From Candidatus Neomicrothrix sp. UBA4542 (GTDB lineage Bacteria > Actinomycetota > Acidimicrobiia > Acidimicrobiales > Poriferisodalaceae): a stretch of 23,872 nucleotides of DNA. Position numbers and translations under genes: made by a program. Positions 1 through 7,494 of the stretch are shown here, piece after piece. Every line of letters starts with the position of its first letter. Within the stretch, counting starts at the first letter, position 1. The stretch covers positions 24,508 to 48,379 of the forward strand of contig DGLO01000119.1 of assembly GCA_002388005.1 (NCBI GenBank). Reading direction: 5' to 3'. The notes beneath the pieces were generated by a model. The model had not been told where the DNA came from. It made no database searches and saw only the letters and a list, made by a program, of their open reading frames with translations.

Positions 1-49
1 AATTAGACGACAGAGATGCCAGCGTACTGCCCTTGCCTCCAGACTCCAT
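1..49 (-). CDS. Possible 5' end of the next gene, cut by the window edge
   Basis: An ATG at 49-47 on the minus strand opens a frame of 16 codons (starting M-E-S-G-G-K) that runs without a stop to the window edge. A GAGG lies 4 bases before the ATG, a rather short spacing. It starts 35 bases after the tgt stop and reads the same way. In many bacteria yajC follows tgt, so yajC is the expected neighbour, but too little sequence is present to recognise the product. A second ATG at 60 opens a different frame that stops after 18 codons and is less likely. Low confidence. Confidence 0.25.
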   Translation of the reverse strand, partial: MESGGKGSTLASLSSN

Positions 50-84
50 GAATCCTCATGTGGCGTTTTGAGGTAATTGTTCCT

Positions 85-1179
85 CTAGGCCCAAATTTCC
101 ATCGTCTGATGTCGAAAGGCTTCATATCGTGCTTCCTCGATGGCGGTTCGCGCCTGTTTGACAAGATCAAGTAAGAACCAGATGTTGTGCAAAGTGGCGA
201 TGCGGGCAGCGGTCGGTTCTTTGACCTGCATCAAGTGCCTCAGGTAGGCGCGGCTAAAGCGATTCGACATGGGATTTAGCGGGTCGAGAGGTTGATCGTC
301 TCGGGCGTGTTTTGCGTTCTTCAGATTGAGTTTGCCTTCGCCGGTGAGAATAGTGCCGTGGCGAGCGAGTCTGGTTGGCAATACGCAGTCGAACATGTCA
401 ACCCCGACGCCAATTGCGTCAACGATGCGCACCGGGTCGCCGACACCCATGAGGTAGCGAGGTCGGTCAGCCGGCAGCTCCGCGATCGCTGATAAGAGTG
501 CGGGCATCATTTCGGCATGAGTTTCCCCGACCGAAAGCCCCCCAATTCCGTATCCATGAAAATCGAGGGATGCGAGAACCTTCGCGCTTCGACTGCGTAG
601 AGCGGGGTCGGTTCCTCCCTGGACAATCCCAAATAAGGCCTGATCGTTTCGCTGGTGAGCGATTTTCGCTCGCGCCGCCCAATCATGGGTCCTTTCCATA
701 GCTCGAATCACATCGGTTTCCGCAGCAGGCAAGGCTGGACACACGTCAAGGGCCATTTGAATGTCGGCGCCTAACAACTCTTGAGTCAAAACCGCGTCTT
801 CGGGCGTGAAACGTACTTTTTCTCCATCGTAAATCGAAGCGAATGTGACTCCATCGTCGTCGACGTGAACGTTGTCGTTGAGCGACATCACCTGGAAGCC
901 ACCCGAGTCGGTCAACATGTGGCCTTCCCAAGAAGTGAACGCATGAATACCTCCTAGGGCATCAATTGTTTCTGCTCCTGGACGCAACATCAGGTGGTAA
1001 GTGTTTCCCAACACCACTTCGATCTCTAGTTCTGAGTAGTCGCGTTGATCTAGATGGATTACTGCTCCTCTGGTTCCGACGGGCATAAAAACGGGTGTCT
1101 CGATGGAACCTCGCGGGGTAGTAATTCGACCTCGGCGAGCTTGGTGGTCAGAAGCAAGTAATTCGTAAGTCAGGGACAC
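85..1179 (-). CDS. tgt: tRNA-guanine(34) transglycosylase lacking the zinc Cys cluster
   Basis: This is the bacterial TGT that exchanges G34 for preQ1 in GUN-anticodon tRNAs (Asp, Asn, His, Tyr). It has 364 residues, close to the usual 370-380. Seen: general acid/base Asp91 in DSGGFQ, Asp145 in the substrate pocket, GIVQGG (184-189), GLSVGE (214-219; the Val at 217 is typical of preQ1-using bacterial enzymes) and nucleophile Asp264 in MFDCVLPTR. Odd: the CxCxxC zinc ligands that normally follow the LDP motif are absent. Residues 299-309 read D-P-L-N-P-M-S-N-R-F-S, two residues shorter than usual with no Cys, while the fourth ligand His331 (LHNIWFL) remains. The catalytic residues are intact, so an active enzyme with a metal-free or remodelled C-terminal lobe is the simplest reading. 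The gene lies 28-29 bases after queA, which acts next in the pathway. Confidence 0.95.
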   Translation of the reverse strand: MSLTYELLASDHQARRGRITTPRGSIETPVFMPVGTRGAVIHLDQRDYSELEIEVVLGNTYHLMLRPGAETIDALGGIHAFTSWEGHMLTDSGGFQVMSLNDNVHVDDDGVTFASIYDGEKVRFTPEDAVLTQELLGADIQMALDVCPALPAAETDVIRAMERTHDWAARAKIAHQRNDQALFGIVQGGTDPALRSRSAKVLASLDFHGYGIGGLSVGETHAEMMPALLSAIAELPADRPRYLMGVGDPVRIVDAIGVGVDMFDCVLPTRLARHGTILTGEGKLNLKNAKHARDDQPLDPLNPMSNRFSRAYLRHLMQVKEPTAARIATLHNIWFLLDLVKQARTAIEEARYEAFRHQTMEIWA

Positions 1180-1207
1180 AATCCGTACAGCATGGCAGAG
1201 GCGGCGG

Positions 1208-2227
1208 TTACGTCGAAGCGCCGTCTAGCAACATTGTGTCTCCGAACGAAAGAAACCGGTAGCCGTCGCGAAGAGCTTCGCTATATAGGTCTCTCCAACG
1301 AGGTCCAATGAACGCGTCAATCATTAGTAGGAGGGTTGAGCGCGGGAGATGGAAGTTCGTCATTAGAAGATCAACGATTTCGAATGACATCCCTTGACGG
1401 AGGAAAAGGTCGGTCCGCCCTGACAACGGGCCTCTTGCGGCTGACTCAAGTGAGCGAGCAGTGGTGGTGCCGATGGCGACTACTCGACGCGCATTTTGGC
1501 AAGCCTCCCAAGTGCTTTCGGGGACGTTATAGGCCTCGCTATGCATCACGTGATCGGATGGGTCATCCACCGTTATTGGTCGGAAGGTGTCAATGCCAAC
1601 GACCAGGTCGACCGTTGAGACGGCGACGTCGCGCTCGCTTAGCTTCTTAAAAATGGCGTCGGTGAAGTGCAGGCCGGCAGTCGGCGCGGCGACCGAACCC
1701 GGCGAGCGGGCATAGATGGTCTGGTATCGCTCGGGTGAATGGCCGGTCGACACGATGTAGGGAGGGAGGGGAGCTTCGCCGGCAAGGGATAGTCGATGGC
1801 AGTCAAGGGGGTCCGTCACGGAGGTACCGTTGTGGAGGACTCGAACGGTTCGTTGACCATCATCACCGATCGTCTCTCCGACGATGACCTTCAAGTTCGG
1901 ATCTCGTTCGCTGAATAGTTCAGTTCCGCTTTTTAGTCGACGTCCTGGCCGAACTAACGCTGCCCACCCTTGGGTGACCGGCTCAAGTAAAAGCACCTCA
2001 ACGGCGCCTCCGGTGCGTTTGCGAAGTGGTAACCGTGCAGGGATGACTCGGGTTTCGTTGACTACTACCAAATCTCCTGCACCTAGCTGGTCGGGCAAGT
2101 CAGCTACCGTGAGGTGCTTGGGTCCAAGAGAAGTGCCTCTGTCCACCAATAGTTTGGCGTGGTCGCGTGGATCGGCAGGGTACTGAGCAATAGCGCTCTG
2201 AGGGAGTTCGTAGTCAAATTGATCCAT
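1208..2227 (-). CDS. queA: S-adenosylmethionine:tRNA ribosyltransferase-isomerase
   Basis: QueA transfers and isomerises the ribosyl group of SAM onto preQ1 in tRNA to form epoxyqueuosine. The protein is about 339 residues from this start, normal for the family. Visible family blocks are FDYELP near the N-terminus, GDLVVVNETRVIPARL, SVAAPTAGLHFT, the central HSEAYNVP, and near the C-terminus LMTNFHLPRSTLLLMIDAF followed by GYRFLSFGD. The ATG at 2227 gives the usual N-terminus (M-x-x-F-D-Y-E-L-P). An in-frame ATG at 2254 would add nine residues and overlap the upstream stop by 11 bases. Neither has a strong Shine-Dalgarno, so translation may be coupled to the upstream gene. Upstream is the gamma-glutamylcyclotransferase-like gene and downstream is tgt. 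Function is very sure, the start less so. Confidence 0.95.
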   Translation of the reverse strand: MDQFDYELPQSAIAQYPADPRDHAKLLVDRGTSLGPKHLTVADLPDQLGAGDLVVVNETRVIPARLPLRKRTGGAVEVLLLEPVTQGWAALVRPGRRLKSGTELFSERDPNLKVIVGETIGDDGQRTVRVLHNGTSVTDPLDCHRLSLAGEAPLPPYIVSTGHSPERYQTIYARSPGSVAAPTAGLHFTDAIFKKLSERDVAVSTVDLVVGIDTFRPITVDDPSDHVMHSEAYNVPESTWEACQNARRVVAIGTTTARSLESAARGPLSGRTDLFLRQGMSFEIVDLLMTNFHLPRSTLLLMIDAFIGPRWRDLYSEALRDGYRFLSFGDTMLLDGAST

Positions 2228-2243
2228 GTTCTGGACTGGGAGT

Positions 2244-2891
2244 TCAGGACTCATGGCTTCGTTGATCTCGGGTGGATCGATTCGCGAGTCCTAACAGAGC
2301 CTCTCGTGTCCAGCTGGGAGCGACACCGTCGGCTCGAAGGAGCCGGTCCACATGCTGATCAAGCTGGGTGGGCTCAGCTTCTAAGAAACCATTCAAAATG
2401 ACGCTCAGGTAGGGCTCTCCTGGGCTGGTCGGCTCAGGTGGATGAGAGCTGGTAAACGTCAGTAGCGGTAGGCCTTGATAGTCGCCAAGGTAAACAATTC
2501 GGGAGTACCAGGAATTTCCAATTTCGACGTCTCCATCGGCCATCACTTCGTCAACGTTTATCTCAAGTTCCCCTGGAAGCAATCCGTTCTCTTGAGCCGC
2601 CACATCCATGAATTGTTGGTGTGTGATGTTCCAACAGCGAACACTGGCTCCTTGGTCGTTTTCGGGGTCTAAGAAGGCAACGCCTCCACCCCAACGCGGC
2701 GAAGAGCGTCCAAAACACAAGCGCCAAGGACCGTTAATTAACGGAGCCTCGCTTTTCGGCTTCTGACTATCACGGGCGCCAATGTGTCGCCGATGCCCTT
2801 CGGCGTAACTTCCGCCGGTGAGATACAGGCTGAAACGCGCATGAAGAAGATTCGATCCATACGCGGCATACCAAAGACGGTCTTGTTTCAC
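2244..2891 (-). CDS. Gamma-glutamylcyclotransferase-like protein
   Basis: This 215-residue protein has the N-terminal YGSNL motif (11-15) of the GGCT/AIG2/BtrG fold, which holds the 5-oxoproline or gamma-glutamyl group in characterised relatives. Glu101 in the AQENG segment lies where the family's catalytic Glu is expected. A glycine-rich GGGVAFL block (68-74) fits the beta-barrel core. The real substrate cannot be told from sequence; family members cleave gamma-glutamyl amides of many kinds. It sits between ruvB (13 bases upstream) and queA, interrupting a ruv-queA-tgt order that is contiguous in many bacteria. It is probably co-transcribed with them but has no evident link to DNA repair or tRNA modification. 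Confidence 0.75.
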   Translation of the reverse strand: MKQDRLWYAAYGSNLLHARFSLYLTGGSYAEGHRRHIGARDSQKPKSEAPLINGPWRLCFGRSSPRWGGGVAFLDPENDQGASVRCWNITHQQFMDVAAQENGLLPGELEINVDEVMADGDVEIGNSWYSRIVYLGDYQGLPLLTFTSSHPPEPTSPGEPYLSVILNGFLEAEPTQLDQHVDRLLRADGVAPSWTREALLGLANRSTRDQRSHES

Positions 2892-2904
2892 TTTGCTGAA
2901 ACCG

Positions 2905-3987
2905 TCATTGCTCGAATAACGAGCGACCTTCTGCGAAGCGATCTGGTGGATCTACCTCGAGGTGAGTGAATGCGGCTCTTGTGACTACGCGACCCCGCGG
3001 TGTTCGTTGGAGAAGTCCTTGTTGGATCAGAAAGGGTTCGTACACGTCTTCAAGAGTTTCGGGTTGTTCGCCCACACTGATCGAAAGAGTTGATAGGCCC
3101 ACGGGGCCGCCTCCGTGCAGCACGGCGATCGATTCCAGGATCGACCGATCAACCTTGTCGAGTCCCAGTTCATCTACTCCGAACAGTGCTAATCCGTCGC
3201 GGGCTACTTCAATATCGATTGCGCCGTCTGCTCGCACTTCGGCGTAATCGCGAACGCGGCGAAGCAGACGATTCGCTATTCGCGGTGTGCCGCGGCTTCT
3301 GCTGGCAATCTCAGCTGCGCCATCAGAATCAACGGAGACAGACAGAATGCCCGCAGCCCTTTCGACGATGGCTTGAAGTTCAACCGGGGCGTAATAATCA
3401 AGGCGTTCCACGAGGCCGAAACGATCGCGAAGGGGACCCGCTATTAGTCCAGTTCTGGTTGTCGCCCCGACCAACGTAAAAGCTGGAAGGTCGAAACGGA
3501 TGGATCGCGCTGCCGGTCCTTTTCCGAGTACGACGTCCAGCTGAAAGTCCTCCATTGCTGGATAGAGAACTTCTTCGACCTGTTTGGGTAGTCGGTGAAT
3601 TTCGTCGATGAACAAGACGTCGCTCTCGCCGAGATTGGTGAGGATTGCTGCAAGATCTCCGGCGCGTTCGATCGCCGGGCCTGAAGTTATGTGCATAACC
3701 ACCCCAAGTTCTGCAGCCACGATTCCCGCGAGGGTCGTCTTTCCCAGCCCTGGAGGGCCGGCAAAGAGTAGGTGGTCCGGTGTCTGTTCTCGGGCTCGAG
3801 CTGCGTCGAGAACAACTCTGAGGTGATCCTTAAGTTCTGACTGGCCGACAAATTCTTCTAACCGTCTTGGCCTCAACCCAATTTCGTCTTGGTCTTCTTC
3901 TACGACATCAGCTTGAAGGATTTCTTCGCGGCTCTCGCTTTGGGTGCGGCGAAATCCCTCGTCTCGGCCCCAATCGTTCTCGGTCAT
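2905..3987 (-). CDS. ruvB: Holliday junction branch migration helicase RuvB
   Basis: RuvB is the AAA+ hexameric motor that pumps DNA arms through RuvA-bound Holliday junctions. Seen in the 360-residue protein: Walker A GPPGLGKTT (77-85, Lys83), Walker B LFIDEIH (125-131), sensor 1 GATTR (174-178), arginine finger region PLRDRF (185-190), sensor 2 region RGTPRIANRLLRR, and the C-terminal winged helix ending in LLQRTPRGRVVT. An acidic, low-homology N-terminal extension of about 35 residues precedes the conserved LRPRRLEEFVGQ. The start ATG overlaps the ruvA stop as ATGA (4 bases), a coupling signature. All key residues are present. Confidence 0.98.
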   Translation of the reverse strand: MTENDWGRDEGFRRTQSESREEILQADVVEEDQDEIGLRPRRLEEFVGQSELKDHLRVVLDAARAREQTPDHLLFAGPPGLGKTTLAGIVAAELGVVMHITSGPAIERAGDLAAILTNLGESDVLFIDEIHRLPKQVEEVLYPAMEDFQLDVVLGKGPAARSIRFDLPAFTLVGATTRTGLIAGPLRDRFGLVERLDYYAPVELQAIVERAAGILSVSVDSDGAAEIASRSRGTPRIANRLLRRVRDYAEVRADGAIDIEVARDGLALFGVDELGLDKVDRSILESIAVLHGGGPVGLSTLSISVGEQPETLEDVYEPFLIQQGLLQRTPRGRVVTRAAFTHLEVDPPDRFAEGRSLFEQ

Positions 3988-4577
3988 TTGGCCGCCAGGC
4001 GTTGCAGAGCGTTACGGAGCATGGTTGAGGTGTCATCTCCTTGGAGGCCGTCGACGGCGCGCCGCACTTCTTCACTTCCGAAACCCATTTGGGTGAGCGC
4101 ATCACGAACATCGCTGATCGGCGTTGAAACGGTCTCGCCGCTGTCCTCCGGTTGGCTGCCGTCGAAGCCGGGAATCTCGAGACGATTCTTGAGTTCTAGA
4201 ACCATCCGTTGCGCCGTTTTCTTGCCGACGCCCGGCACCAGGCACAAGGCGTCGACGTCATTGGTTGCTACAGCCTGTCGAAGCTCGACGGGTGGGAGCG
4301 TGGCGAGAACAGCCATCGCCAATGCCGGGCCTACTCCGTGGGCGCCGATCACAGATTCAAAACATCTTCGTTCTATCAACGTCGCAAATCCGTACAACTG
4401 TTGATCGCCTTCTCGGATGTGATGGTGAACATGCATGAACACGTCTGAGCCTATTTCGGGCATTTCTGCGAGTGTTCTGGGATTGACGCTGACCCTATAT
4501 CCGATTCCGCTCACCTCCACGACGACTTCGCCTTCGGGATCTTTGTCCACCAACGAACCGCGAAGCGAGCCAATCAT
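3984..4577 (-). CDS. ruvA: Holliday junction DNA helicase subunit RuvA
   Basis: RuvA (197 residues) is the tetrameric junction-binding platform that loads RuvB. Domain I is the OB fold at the N-terminus (MIGSLRGSL, then VVVEVSGIGYRV). Domain II has two helix-hairpin-helix motifs, IGAHGVGPALAMAVL (about 77-91) and LVPGVGKKTAQRMVLEL (about 109-125). Domain III, which contacts RuvB, is the C-terminal segment starting near VRDALTQMGFGSEEV. Starts and stops overlap by 4 bases with both ruvC upstream and ruvB downstream (ATGA at each junction), so the three subunits are tightly coupled. Nothing unusual is seen. Confidence 0.98.
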   Translation of the reverse strand: MIGSLRGSLVDKDPEGEVVVEVSGIGYRVSVNPRTLAEMPEIGSDVFMHVHHHIREGDQQLYGFATLIERRCFESVIGAHGVGPALAMAVLATLPPVELRQAVATNDVDALCLVPGVGKKTAQRMVLELKNRLEIPGFDGSQPEDSGETVSTPISDVRDALTQMGFGSEEVRRAVDGLQGDDTSTMLRNALQRLAAK

Positions 4578-5077
4578 CGGACCTTGGAAACCTTTTCAAG
4601 CCGACGGGTTGGGGCGTGGGCGAGGTGGCAGAGTGCGACGGCGGCCGCGTCAGCCGCGTCGGGCGGTGAGGGAAGATCCGGCAAGGAGAGCAGAGATTGA
4701 ACCATACGCTGCATCTGTTCTTTGGTGGCGTTTCCCCAACCTGCGACGGCTTCTTTGACCTGGTTGGGGGTGTATTCGACGACTTCGGCGCCGGCCGTCG
4801 CCCCTGCTGCCATAGCTAGGCCACTTACTTGGGCGACCCCCATCGCTGTGCGCGCATTGGTCTGAAAAAAGACGCGTTCTATTGCCACCACGTCTGGGCG
4901 ATGTTCTTCGATTAACTCTTGAAATTCTCGGTGGATAGCTGCCAAGCGTTGGGCGGTCACTGCTTTAGCTGGGGTGCGAATCACACCGATAGCTACCGCC
5001 TCTGCCTTACGGCCTACTTGTTCTACAACGCCGTACCCGCAGCGAGAGAGGCCGGGGTCAATTCCCAGAACGAACAC
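4574..5077 (-). CDS. ruvC: Crossover junction endodeoxyribonuclease RuvC
   Basis: RuvC is the dimeric, Mg-dependent resolvase that nicks Holliday junctions symmetrically. The 167-residue protein keeps the RNase H-like fold and all four acidic residues: Asp7 (LGIDPG), Glu67 (VAIERVFF), Asp140 and Asp143 (PPDAADAAAVALCH). The start is GTG at 5077, which gives the standard N-terminus V/M-F-V-L-G-I-D-P-G. No better start exists in the 36-base gap after yebC, and no strong Shine-Dalgarno is seen. It is the first of the overlapping ruvC-ruvA-ruvB trio. Confidence 0.97.
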   Translation of the reverse strand: MFVLGIDPGLSRCGYGVVEQVGRKAEAVAIGVIRTPAKAVTAQRLAAIHREFQELIEEHRPDVVAIERVFFQTNARTAMGVAQVSGLAMAAGATAGAEVVEYTPNQVKEAVAGWGNATKEQMQRMVQSLLSLPDLPSPPDAADAAAVALCHLAHAPTRRLEKVSKVR

Positions 5078-5113
5078 AGGTTCGATTCTACCGCAACACT
5101 CAGGGAGTGCTGA

Positions 5114-5866
5114 TCAGCCTTTCGTGAGCTCCACTAGAACTTCGTCCGGCACGTCAAAGTTGGCGTAAACGCCCTGAACGTCGTCGTGTTCGTCAAGCGC
5201 GTCCATTACGGCCATAACTTGCCGTGCATCGCTGGTTGAGGAAAGTTCTATAACGTTTTGCGGGAGATAGGTGAGATCGGTGGAAGACACTTCGATGCCT
5301 GCTTCTTCAAGTGCCTCTCGAACCGCAATGGTGTCAGAAGGATCCGTCGTAACTCTCCACAGTTCACCTTCAATCACAACGTCTTCTGCGCCAGCTTCTA
5401 AAGCCGCGAGCATCACGTCGTCCTCGTCGAGCGCGGCTGGCACCAGCACCACTCCTTTGCGTTCAAATTGCCATGCGACGGCGCCAGGTTCGGCCAACGA
5501 ACCGCCGGCTCGAGTAAAGACGCTACGAATCTCGGCGCCTGTTCTATTCCTGTTGTCGGTCAAGACATCAACGAACATCGCGACGCCGTGCGGTGCATAA
5601 CCCTCGTAGCTGACTTGTTCGTAGTTGACGCCTTCGAGTTCGCCTGTGCCTCTCTTGATCGCTCGTTCGATGGTGTCGAGCGGTACTGAGTTGTCGCGCG
5701 CCTTCTGATACATCGTTCGAAGGTTCGCGTTCGACTCTAGATCGCCTCCACCTTCACGTGCTGCTACTTCAACCTGACGAATAAGCTTCGCGAAAAGTTT
5801 GCCTCGAGCTTTGTCAGCCGCACCTTTTTTGTGTTTGATGGTCGCCCATTTGGAATGCCCCGACAC
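5114..5866 (-). CDS. yebC: YebC/PmpR family DNA-binding or translation-associated protein
   Basis: A 250-residue member of the YebC/TACO1 family, which has been described both as a transcriptional regulator and as a factor easing ribosome stalling. The diagnostic N-terminus SGHSKWATIKHKKGAADK, the NxxLRTMYQKARDNSVPLD stretch and the YEGYAPHGVA block are all present. The longer frame beginning at 5887 is unlikely: the GTG at 5866 directly precedes SGHSKW and has a perfect GGAGG 7 bases upstream. The yebC-ruvC-ruvA-ruvB order is common in bacteria, and pdxT lies 84 bases upstream, as in M. tuberculosis. Confidence 0.96.
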   Translation of the reverse strand: MSGHSKWATIKHKKGAADKARGKLFAKLIRQVEVAAREGGGDLESNANLRTMYQKARDNSVPLDTIERAIKRGTGELEGVNYEQVSYEGYAPHGVAMFVDVLTDNRNRTGAEIRSVFTRAGGSLAEPGAVAWQFERKGVVLVPAALDEDDVMLAALEAGAEDVVIEGELWRVTTDPSDTIAVREALEEAGIEVSSTDLTYLPQNVIELSSTSDARQVMAVMDALDEHDDVQGVYANFDVPDEVLVELTKG

Positions 5867-5873
5867 TCGCCTA

Positions 5874-5878
5874 CCTCC
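5874..5878 (-). promoter_or_regulatory. Shine-Dalgarno that fixes the yebC start
   Basis: GGAGG on the minus strand lies 7 bases before the GTG at 5866. It is among the best ribosome-binding sites in the window and shows that the ATG at 5887, upstream of it, is not the start. Confidence 0.8.
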
Positions 5879-5885
5879 GGGCCAC

Positions 5886-5914
5886 ATTCTGCCACCGCGA
5901 CAGACGGATGGGAA
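5886..5914 (-). promoter_or_regulatory. Weak candidate promoter before yebC
   Basis: In the 84-base gap between pdxT and yebC the minus strand reads TTCCCA (5914-5909), a 17-base spacer, then CAGAAT (5891-5886). Each hexamer matches 4 of 6 bases of the housekeeping consensus. Transcription would begin about 14 bases before the yebC start, close to the ribosome-binding site. This could let yebC-ruvCAB be expressed apart from pdxST, but two 4/6 matches can easily be chance. Confidence 0.2.
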
Positions 5915-5950
5915 TGTCGGAGGCTAGGGGGTGCGTGATCGGCACGATCT

Positions 5951-6538
5951 CTATACCTCGTTAAGGAACATTTGATGCAAGCGGAGGTCATTCGTTAGCT
6001 CTGGATGAAAGCTGGAAACTAAGACGTTGTTCTGACGACACAGGACTGGTATTTCATTTCCCTTGTCGAGTTCAACTGTTGCGAGAACCTCAACTGCGGG
6101 ACCCGCAACTTCCACCCCGGGCGCACGAATGAAAACCGCGGGGAAAGGGTCTTCTAAGCCGAGTACGTCGATCTCTTTTTCGAAACTCGCTATCTGACGT
6201 CCGAATGCGTTGCGGCGGACCGATATGTCGATCCGATTGAAGCTTCGTTGGTCGCTTCGGCCGTCTAGGACCTCGTTGGACAACATGATCATCCCAGCAC
6301 AGGTACCAAAGGCAGGTAAACCCTGAGCAAGAAGTTCTGAAAGGGGTTCAAAGGTTTCACTCGATTCTAAGAGCATTGAGATCGTCGTCGATTCGCCGCC
6401 GGGGAGAATGATGGCGTCAATAGAAGCGAGATCTTTAGGTATCCGCACTTCTTGAGCGCGGGCTCCCAGTTTTCGTAATGCGTCGGCGTGTTCTCCTGAG
6501 GCGCCTTGTAAGGCCAGAACCCCAACGAGCGGTGACAA
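5951..6538 (-). CDS. pdxT: Pyridoxal 5'-phosphate synthase glutaminase subunit PdxT
   Basis: PdxT is the class I glutamine amidotransferase that feeds ammonia to PdxS for de novo PLP synthesis. The 195-residue protein has the triad Cys80 (FGTCAGM), His178 and Glu180 (SFHPEL), plus the family GGES loop (47-50) and the N-terminal GVLALQG. The start is TTG at 6538: the TAG four codons upstream in this frame leaves no other option before the conserved GVLALQG. It begins 9 bases after the pdxS stop, without a strong Shine-Dalgarno, so re-initiation or coupling to pdxS is likely. The weak TTG may set the subunit ratio. Confidence 0.97.
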   Translation of the reverse strand: MSPLVGVLALQGASGEHADALRKLGARAQEVRIPKDLASIDAIILPGGESTTISMLLESSETFEPLSELLAQGLPAFGTCAGMIMLSNEVLDGRSDQRSFNRIDISVRRNAFGRQIASFEKEIDVLGLEDPFPAVFIRAPGVEVAGPAVEVLATVELDKGNEIPVLCRQNNVLVSSFHPELTNDLRLHQMFLNEV

Positions 6539-6547
6539 CGTAGCCGT

Positions 6548-7450
6548 CTACCAGCCGCGTTCGGCGAGCTTGGTCTCGAGTTCGCCTATTTCTAGACCGG
6601 GCATCGCGTCGCCCAACCCTCGACTTACTTTCGCGACCATTGAAGGGTCCCGATAGTGCGTGGTTGCTTCGACGATCGCTTTTGCTCGAGGCGCCGGGTC
6701 CTCACTCTTGAAAATTCCCGATCCAACAAAAACTGCTTGAGCTCCGAGTTGCATCACTAGTGAAGCATCTGCGGGGGTGGCGATTCCTCCGGCACAAAAC
6801 ATGGGTACGGGCAGCGCGGCTGTTTCAGCAACTTCTTGTACGAGACCGAGGGGTGCCTGTAGGCGCTTTGCCCAGTCAAATAGTTCTGCTGAGTCGGCTT
6901 GGGTGAGTTTGCCGATATCGCCCAAAATGGATCGTAAATGGCGCACCGCTTCAACTATGTTTCCTGTTCCCGCCTCACCCTTCGACCGAATCAGGCATGC
7001 TCCTTCCGAAATTCGGCGCAAAGCTTCTCCGAGATTGGTGGCGCCGCATACGAATGGCACGGTGAAAGCCCATTTGTCAATGTGGTGAGCCTCGTCGGCT
7101 GGGGTTAGGACTTCGGATTCGTCGACATAGTCAACGCCGAGCGACTCAAGCACCTGAGCTTCGGCAAAATGACCGATTCGAGCTTTGGCCATTACGGGAA
7201 TGGTGACTGCCGCCTGTATCCCCTCGATCATTGAGGGATCACTCATTCGGGCGACTCCGCCGTCGCGTCGTATGTCGGCAGGGACTCGCTCTAGCGCCAT
7301 CACGGCTACGGCGCCGGAGTCTTCTGCGATCTTCGCTTCGTCCGCGGTGACTACATCCATGATCACGCCGCCGCGAAGCATGTCAGCTAATCCTCGTTTA
7401 ACACGCACGGTGCCAATTTGAGAGTTCGAACCGCCGGTATTTTCAGCCAT
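6548..7450 (-). CDS. pdxS: Pyridoxal 5'-phosphate synthase lyase subunit PdxS
   Basis: PdxS builds PLP from ribose 5-phosphate, glyceraldehyde 3-phosphate and PdxT-derived ammonia, forming a dodecameric TIM barrel. In the 300-residue protein the two catalytic lysines are Lys89 (IPVMAKARIGH) and Lys157 (IRSKGEAGTGN), with Asp32 in GGVIMDVV. The C-terminal GIFKSEDP and VSRGLGDAM are typical. The ATG at 7450 is directly abutted by GGGAGG with no spacer, poor geometry for a Shine-Dalgarno, and a TAGACT lies 6 bases upstream, so the mRNA may be leaderless. The N-terminus agrees in length with mycobacterial PdxS. pdxT follows at 9 bases. Confidence 0.98.
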   Translation of the reverse strand: MAENTGGSNSQIGTVRVKRGLADMLRGGVIMDVVTADEAKIAEDSGAVAVMALERVPADIRRDGGVARMSDPSMIEGIQAAVTIPVMAKARIGHFAEAQVLESLGVDYVDESEVLTPADEAHHIDKWAFTVPFVCGATNLGEALRRISEGACLIRSKGEAGTGNIVEAVRHLRSILGDIGKLTQADSAELFDWAKRLQAPLGLVQEVAETAALPVPMFCAGGIATPADASLVMQLGAQAVFVGSGIFKSEDPAPRAKAIVEATTHYRDPSMVAKVSRGLGDAMPGLEIGELETKLAERGW

Positions 7451-7456
7451 CCTCCC

Positions 7457-7462
7457 AGTCTA
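7457..7462 (-). promoter_or_regulatory. Candidate -10 element for a leaderless pdxS mRNA
   Basis: TAGACT (TAnnnT, the actinobacterial -10 pattern) ends 6 bases before the pdxS ATG, the spacing at which transcription would start on the start codon itself. No clear -35 is seen. The intervening GGGAGG touches the ATG and would be too close to work as a normal ribosome-binding site. Confidence 0.35.
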
Positions 7463-7494
7463 AGCCCACGAGTTCCATAACGAGTCGGGTCTAC

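Noticed and set aside
3889..4404. A 171-codon open frame on the plus strand across ruvB and ruvA
   Set aside because: It lies opposite two genes with complete motifs and shows no recognisable protein features; a shadow of the coding strand.
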